Source: Bradyrhizobium macuxiense (GTDB taxonomy: Bacteria > Pseudomonadota > Alphaproteobacteria > Rhizobiales > Xanthobacteraceae). From it: a stretch of 64,000 nt of DNA. Numbering within the stretch: the first letter of the stretch is position 1; each line of letters opens with the position of its first letter. Location: the NCBI RefSeq assembly GCF_007993935.1, contig NZ_VITY01000019.1, positions 62,001 to 126,000 on the forward strand, in the 5' to 3' direction. Under the pieces are notes generated by a model, which had not been told where the DNA came from, did not search any database, and saw only the letters and a list, made by a program, of their open reading frames with translations. A program made the position numbers and the translations under genes. Positions 59,535 to 64,000 of this stretch are shown in pieces.

Positions 59535-60236
59535 TCAAAACTTCTCAACCCAGGGCCGCAATTCCAGCTCCCAGGTCCAGGCGCTGCGCGGCTGTTGCAG
59601 CACGTTCCAGTAGCTCAATGCAATCGCGTCGGGATCGAGCATCGAATCCGGCCGATCGGCGGGCTCGGCGCGCGCTGCGCTGCGGATGCCGCCGTCGATC
59701 ACGAAATGCGCGACATGGATGCCCTGCGGCGACAATTCGCGCGCCATGCTCTGCGCTAGGCCGCGCAGCGCGAACTTGCCCATCGCGAACGGCGCCGATT
59801 GCGCATAGCCCTTGACGCTGGCGGAGGCGCCGGTGAACAGGATCGCGCCCTTCTTGTTAGGGAGCATGCGCTTCGCCGCCTCCTGCGCCACCAGGAAGCC
59901 GCCGAATGCCGAGACCGCGATCGCCTGCTCGACCTCGGAGGGGACGAGTTCAACGAACGGCCCGCGCGAGCGGCCGGAGGCGTTGTAGACCACGAGGTCG
60001 GGTGTTCCGATCTCGCGCTCGACCAGACCGAACAGACGTTCGACATCCTCGGCCTTGGTGGTGTCGCAGGCATAGGCGCGCGCGCCGGTTTCGGTGCAGA
60101 GCGCGCCGAGCTTCTCGATGCTGCGGGCGCCCAGCGCCACGCGAATTCCCTCTCGCGAAAATAGCCGCGTCAGCGAGGCGCTGAGGCCCGCGCCGGCACC
60201 GACGATCAGGGCGATCTTGTACTTGGGAATATCCAT
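59535..60236 (-). CDS. Short-chain dehydrogenase/reductase with Phe at the catalytic Tyr position
   Basis: The protein has 233 residues from the ATG at 60236, with an AAGGAAAG site. The cofactor loop is ALIVGAGAGLSASL, and LVVYNASGRS is the NAG-type motif. Ser138 in FTGASAS is in the usual place, but the YxxxK motif reads F150-A-M-G-K154, so the catalytic Tyr is absent. Lys154 is kept. Either a nearby Tyr (Tyr144) substitutes or the reaction differs. It is divergent from the acyl-CoA dehydrogenase over 35 bases, which suggests shared control. Confidence 0.85.
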   Translation of the reverse strand: MDIPKYKIALIVGAGAGLSASLTRLFSREGIRVALGARSIEKLGALCTETGARAYACDTTKAEDVERLFGLVEREIGTPDLVVYNASGRSRGPFVELVPSEVEQAIAVSAFGGFLVAQEAAKRMLPNKKGAILFTGASASVKGYAQSAPFAMGKFALRGLAQSMARELSPQGIHVAHFVIDGGIRSAARAEPADRPDSMLDPDAIALSYWNVLQQPRSAWTWELELRPWVEKF

Positions 60237-60271
60237 TGGGCTTTCCTTTGCTCGGCCGGAGGAGGATAGTC

Positions 60272-62089
60272 GTGCCCAAACAAATGAGCACCGCAGCCGG
60301 AAATTCAATGCAGCCGCACAAGCAGGATCCGAAAACGCCATCCACCAGCCAGCCGGGCCTGTTGGCGCCCGATACGACGGGAATGAATTTCTACCGGGCC
60401 GATCCGGCGCTGACCGATCTTCTGAAACTGCATCTTCCCGAAGCGTTGTTCCGCCACATCGAGCCGCATCTCGACCGGCTCGGCGGCCTGGCCGGCGGCA
60501 CTCTCGACGAATGCGCGCGGCTTGCCGACCGGCACACGCCCGTGCTGCACCAGCGCGACAAGTTCGGCCGCGACGTGCAAACAATCGAATATCATCCGGC
60601 CTATCGCGAGATCGAGAAGGCCGCGTTCGGCGAATTCGGCATCCACGCGCTGTCGATCCGCAAGGGCATCATGGGCTGGCCCGACAAATATCCCGTCGTC
60701 GCCAAGCACGCCTTCACCTTCCTGTTCAACCAGACCGAGTTCGGCATGGGCTGCCCGATCAACGTCACCGACGGGTGCGCCAAGCTCTTGGCGAATTTCG
60801 GCAGCGAGGCGTTGAAGGCGAAATATCTCGACGGCCTGACCCAGACCGACATGAGCAAACTGACGCAGGGCGGCCAGTTCATGACCGAGAAGGAGGGCGG
60901 CTCCGACGTCGGCACGCTCACCACGCGCGCCGTGCAGGACGGCGACCACTGGCGGCTCTATGGCGAGAAATGGTTCTGCTCGAACGCCGACGCCAAGGTG
61001 GTGATGTTGCTGGCGCGCCCCGAGGGCGCGGGGCCGGGCACGAAAGGCGTCGGCTTGTTCCTGATGCCGCGTTTCCTCGATGACGGTTCGCAGAACCACT
61101 ACCGGATCGTTCGCCTGAAGGACAAGCTCGGCACGCGCTCGATGGCTTCCGGCGAAATCAAGTTCGACGGTGCGATCGCCTATGCCGTCGGCAAGCTCGA
61201 TCGCGGTTTCGTGCAGATGGCCGAGATGGTGAACTCGTCGCGGCTCTCCAACGGCGTGAAATCGACCGCGCTGATGCGTCGCGCCTGGCACGATGCGATC
61301 ACGGTCGCGAAGGGCCGCGTGGTATTCGGCCAGCGCATCATCGATCTGCCGCTGGCGCGACGGCAGCTGATGAAGATCATGCTGCCGACCGAGCAGGCGC
61401 TGTCGATGAGCTTTTTGACCGCTGATGCGCTCGACCGCGCCGAGGCCGGCAGCCAGGATGCCGCGGCGCTGCTCCGCATCCTGACCCCGACCTTGAAATT
61501 CCGCGCCACCCGCGACGCCCGCAAGGTCTGCGGCGACGCGATGGAGGTGCGCGGCGGCATCGGCTACATCGAGGAATTCGTCACGCCGCGGCTGCTGCGC
61601 GACGCGCATCTCGGCTCGATCTGGGAGGGCACCGGCAACATCGTCGCGATCGATGCGCTGAAGCGCGCGGTCGGCCGTCATGGCGCCGACAATGCGCTTG
61701 CCGCCGATCTGCACGCGCGGCTCGACGATAGTCCCAATGTGCCGCAAGCATGGCGCAACCGGCTGCGCGATCTCAGCGACCGCGCGATCGCGTTTGCGCG
61801 CGAGGTCGCGAGCCGCATCGACAATGAGGGCGATGCGCGACGCGCCACCAGCCTGCTCTATCATGTCGCAAGCGCGGTGGCGCTGGCGTGGGAAGGTGGA
61901 CGTATTCACGAGATGCGCGGCGACGCGCGCCGGCTGTTGCTGTCGCGGATGGTGGTCGATCACCGCGTGACGCCGGGCGATCCGTTCCGGCTAACGGAAA
62001 ATACCGTTCAGCGCAGGATGACCGAGCACCTGCTCGGCGATCGCGCCATCGGCATGGCCGAGGTTGGCGAATTGCTCATCGCAGCGTAG
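60272..62089 (+). CDS. Acyl-CoA dehydrogenase, AidB-like
   Basis: About 605 residues from a GTG at 60272 with GGAGGAGG 6 bases upstream; an ATG at 60284 is possible. The N-terminal extension and the blocks FLFNQTEFGMGCPINVTDGCAKLL, GGQFMTEKEGGSDVGTLTT, SNADAKVVMLLARP, GGIGYIEEFVTPRLLRDAHLGSIWEGTGNI and ENTVQRRM fit the long AidB-like group rather than standard 380-residue acyl-CoA dehydrogenases. FAD-dependent. It may oxidise an acyl-CoA or act in alkylation protection as E. coli AidB is thought to. The hydratase and SDR genes nearby favour a catabolic role. Confidence 0.9.
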   Translation: MPKQMSTAAGNSMQPHKQDPKTPSTSQPGLLAPDTTGMNFYRADPALTDLLKLHLPEALFRHIEPHLDRLGGLAGGTLDECARLADRHTPVLHQRDKFGRDVQTIEYHPAYREIEKAAFGEFGIHALSIRKGIMGWPDKYPVVAKHAFTFLFNQTEFGMGCPINVTDGCAKLLANFGSEALKAKYLDGLTQTDMSKLTQGGQFMTEKEGGSDVGTLTTRAVQDGDHWRLYGEKWFCSNADAKVVMLLARPEGAGPGTKGVGLFLMPRFLDDGSQNHYRIVRLKDKLGTRSMASGEIKFDGAIAYAVGKLDRGFVQMAEMVNSSRLSNGVKSTALMRRAWHDAITVAKGRVVFGQRIIDLPLARRQLMKIMLPTEQALSMSFLTADALDRAEAGSQDAAALLRILTPTLKFRATRDARKVCGDAMEVRGGIGYIEEFVTPRLLRDAHLGSIWEGTGNIVAIDALKRAVGRHGADNALAADLHARLDDSPNVPQAWRNRLRDLSDRAIAFAREVASRIDNEGDARRATSLLYHVASAVALAWEGGRIHEMRGDARRLLLSRMVVDHRVTPGDPFRLTENTVQRRMTEHLLGDRAIGMAEVGELLIAA

Positions 62090-62114
62090 GCTCGTCGTGG
62101 CCGCTCGCGCAGTC

Positions 62115-62246
62115 TCACCTCTCCCATCGGGAGAGGTCGGATCGCGCCAGCGATCCGGGTGAGGGGTTGCGCTCTATCGACCGACCTGAACCCCTCACCC
62201 GGACCGCATCTTCGATGCGCTCCGACCTCTCCCCCTGGGAGAGGTG
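62115..62246. repeat. Intergenic inverted repeat, family A, copy 6
   Basis: CCTCTCCCATCGGGAGAGGTC, GGATCGC-GCCA-GCGATCC, then mirrored CCCCTCACCC and CTCTCCCCCTGGGAGAGG. In the gap between the acyl-CoA dehydrogenase and alcohol dehydrogenase genes. Confidence 0.8.
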
Positions 62247-62284
62247 GAGAGCGTGCGCAACAAAAAACATGAGAGGAAATTCCG

Positions 62285-63373
62285 ATGAAGGCCGCCGTCC
62301 TGCATGAAGTCAATCAGCCGCTGGTGATCGAGGATGTCAGCGTGCCCAATCCGGGGCCGCGCGAGGTCCTGATCCGCACCGCGGTCGCGGGCCTCTGCCA
62401 TTCCGACCTGCATTTCATGGAAGGCCTTTATCCGCATCCGCTGCCCGCCGTGCTCGGCCATGAATCGGCCGGCGTGGTCGAGAAGGTCGGCTCCGACGTC
62501 AATTACGTGAAGCCCGGTGATCACGTCGTCACCTGCCTCTCGGTGTTCTGCGGCACCTGCGACAACTGCACCACCGGCCGCACCGTGCTGTGCACCGACA
62601 CCACGGTTAAAATGCTGCCCGGCGCCTCCAACCGTTTGTCCTGGGGCAGGAAGGAGAAGCTGAACCAGTTCCTCAATCTGTCGTCCTTTGCCGAGCAGAT
62701 GCTGGTGCATGAGAACGCCATCGTGAAGATCAAGAGGGAGATGCCGCTCGACCTCGCCGCGCTGATCGGCTGCGGCGTCATCACCGGCTACGGCGCCGTG
62801 GTGAACACCGCGAAGGTGACCGCGGGCGAAACCGTGGCTGTGATCGGCTGCGGCGGCGTCGGCATGGCCGCGATCAACGGTGCGCAGATCGCCGGCGCCG
62901 GCCGCATCATCGCCATCGACACCAATCCAGCCAAGCTGCAGCTCGCGACCAAGCTTGGCGCGACCGACATCGTCGATCCCGCTCGCGGCGACGTGGTGCA
63001 GCAGGTACGCGAGCTCACCGGCGGCGGCGTGCAGCACTCCTTCGAGGTACTCGGCCGCAAGGACACCGCCGAGCAGGCCTTCGCCATGCTGGCGGCGGGC
63101 GGCACCGCGACCATCGTCGGCATGATTCCGTTCGGCCAGAAGATCGAACTGCACGGCTTCGACTTCCTGCGCGAGCGCCGTATCCAAGGCTCGTCGATGG
63201 GCTCCAACCACTTCCGCGTCGACATGCCGCGCCTCGTCGACTTCTACATGCGCGGCAAGCTGCATCTGGAAGACTGGATCTCGGCCAAGCTGAAGCTTTC
63301 CGAGATCAACGAGGGGTTTGCCAACATGAAAGCCGGCAAGACGCTGCGCAGCGTAATCATGTTCGACAGCTGA
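62285..63373 (+). CDS. Zinc-dependent alcohol dehydrogenase (class III-like MDR)
   Basis: The protein has 362 residues, with AGAGGAAA before the ATG. Catalytic zinc ligands are Cys38 and the HE at 59-60 (GLCHSDLH, VLGHES). The structural zinc set is Cys89, Cys92, Cys95 and Cys103 (FCGTCDNCTTGRTVLC). The NAD site is VAVIGCGGVGMAAINGAQIAGAGRIIAIDTN. The sequence resembles the class III/Mycobacterium-type S-dependent alcohol dehydrogenases. Substrate unknown. Confidence 0.92.
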   Translation: MKAAVLHEVNQPLVIEDVSVPNPGPREVLIRTAVAGLCHSDLHFMEGLYPHPLPAVLGHESAGVVEKVGSDVNYVKPGDHVVTCLSVFCGTCDNCTTGRTVLCTDTTVKMLPGASNRLSWGRKEKLNQFLNLSSFAEQMLVHENAIVKIKREMPLDLAALIGCGVITGYGAVVNTAKVTAGETVAVIGCGGVGMAAINGAQIAGAGRIIAIDTNPAKLQLATKLGATDIVDPARGDVVQQVRELTGGGVQHSFEVLGRKDTAEQAFAMLAAGGTATIVGMIPFGQKIELHGFDFLRERRIQGSSMGSNHFRVDMPRLVDFYMRGKLHLEDWISAKLKLSEINEGFANMKAGKTLRSVIMFDS

Positions 63374-63382
63374 CGCGGACTC

Positions 63383-63622
63383 TTCACCTCTCCCTGCGCT
63401 TTGCGGGGAGAGGTCGGATCGCCCCGGCAATGCGCAGCATTGTCGCAGCGATCCGGGTGAGGGGCCGGGCACGATTCTGTAACACGGACAGTCTCTCCGA
63501 CTCCGCGATCGACCTGTCGGCACAGATCGAAGCCGCGGTTGGCAGCGTGCCATGCCCCTCACCCGCCGCCTCCGCTGCGCTCCGGCGTCGACCTCTCCCC
63601 GCAAAAGCGCGGGAGAGGTGAA
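63383..63622. repeat. Intergenic inverted repeat, family A, copy 7 (longest)
   Basis: TTCACCTCTCCCTGCGC, GCGGGGAGAGGTCGGATCGC, GCGATCCGGGTGAGGGG, then about 65 unrelated bases, and mirrored CCCCTCACCCGCC with CCTCTCCCCGC...GCGGGAGAGGTGAA. It fills most of the 343-base gap after the alcohol dehydrogenase gene; no gene is supported there. Confidence 0.8.
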
Positions 63623-63716
63623 TCCGCGCGCCGCCTTGCAGAGATCACATTGATAGTTCGATATCTGCCGTAGTATGGTGGGCATCTGCTGCCAGGCCAC
63701 CACCCATCCTCCCGCC

Positions 63717-64000
63717 ATGACCACCGTCGTCGAAGTCTTCTACGATTTCAGGTCGCCCTACGCCTACTTTGCCTCGCACCGTCTGCGCGGCGACGCGATC
63801 GTGCGCCGGGGCTACGACTGGCGATGGTGCCCGGTTTCCATCGACGTGCTGCTCAACCTGCAGGCCGGCCGCGAGCCGTGGGCGGCCTATGTCGATCCAT
63901 TGCCGGGGCCGAAGCGGGCGCATCTGATCGCCGATGTGCGGCGTCTTGCGGCGTATCACCGCCTGCCGCTGCGCGCGCCGAGGCCGCTGCGGCCGAATCC
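63717..64000 (+). CDS. 2-hydroxychromene-2-carboxylate isomerase-like DsbA-fold protein, cut by window end
   Basis: A frame from the ATG at 63717 stays open to the window edge (94 codons). It begins MTTVVEVFYDFRSPYAYFASHRL and has YDWRWCPVSIDVLLNLQ and PGPKRAHLIADVRRLAAYHRL, which is typical of the NahD/2-hydroxychromene-2-carboxylate isomerase family: a DsbA-like thioredoxin fold with Ser in place of the CxxC motif (SPYAY). These glutathione-dependent enzymes act in aromatic degradation. The C-terminal half is not in the window. Confidence 0.88.
   Translation, partial: MTTVVEVFYDFRSPYAYFASHRLRGDAIVRRGYDWRWCPVSIDVLLNLQAGREPWAAYVDPLPGPKRAHLIADVRRLAAYHRLPLRAPRPLRPN

Overview
The window reads as chromosomal DNA of a GC-rich alphaproteobacterium, most likely a Bradyrhizobium-type member of the Nitrobacteraceae. 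This is an inference from the gene content (several ABC uptake operons, CoA-ester and aromatic-type catabolic enzymes, tricarballylate oxidation, LysR/GntR control) and from dense families of intergenic inverted repeats. I saw no rRNA, tRNA, transposase, phage gene or CRISPR array. About 50 protein genes cover nearly all of the sequence.

Region 1 (0-15.8 kb): a catabolic locus in which a Bug-type binding protein, two dehydrogenases and a GntR regulator run leftward, and a CMD-family protein, a fumarase/aspartase-superfamily lyase and an M29 aminopeptidase run rightward. Their shared gap holds two copies of a 16-bp palindrome. Next come a double GNAT protein, a TIM-barrel amidohydrolase and an EamA exporter divergent from a CGNR-type regulator with twin AACC-N8-GGTT sites. 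These are followed by a metallo-beta-lactamase-fold protein, an alpha/beta hydrolase and an ABC-2 exporter pair.

Region 2 (16-23 kb): a branched-chain amino-acid-type ABC importer (two permeases, two ATPases, binding protein) with an acyl-CoA ligase inside the operon. Region 3 (23-32 kb): a LapG-type cysteine protease gene divergent from a 1732-residue FecR/VCBS/LamG type I-secreted adhesin-like protein, then a CHASE2 nucleotide cyclase. A type I secretion ATPase and HlyD adaptor lie 14 kb further on (43.6-46.7 kb).

Region 4 (32-43 kb): the most coherent regulated unit. Two divergent paralogous peptide-type binding-protein genes flank a gap with an exact-spacing sigma-54 promoter and an NtrC-like palindrome. 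The rightward operon continues with two permeases, an ATPase, a 65-residue AtzG/GatC-like protein, an amidase and a second ATPase, with three ATGA overlaps. It looks like a nitrogen-regulated import-and-deamidation system. A LysR/thioesterase pair follows.

Region 5 (47-58 kb): two paralogous amidohydrolases with a Rieske protein and a methyltransferase, then a tricarballylate utilisation cluster (LysR, MFS transporter, tcuA, tcuB) with an exported alpha/beta hydrolase inserted between tcuA and tcuB. Region 6 (57-64 kb): a DUF1127 protein, a GNAT protein, enoyl-CoA hydratase, an SDR with Phe in place of the catalytic Tyr, an acyl-CoA dehydrogenase, a zinc alcohol dehydrogenase, and the start of a 2-hydroxychromene-2-carboxylate isomerase-like gene cut by the window end.

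At least six intergenic repeat families are present. One (about 48 bp, GCATGATC arms) occurs four times, always at the stop codon of an upstream operon gene, and in one case it encodes the C-terminus of the protein.
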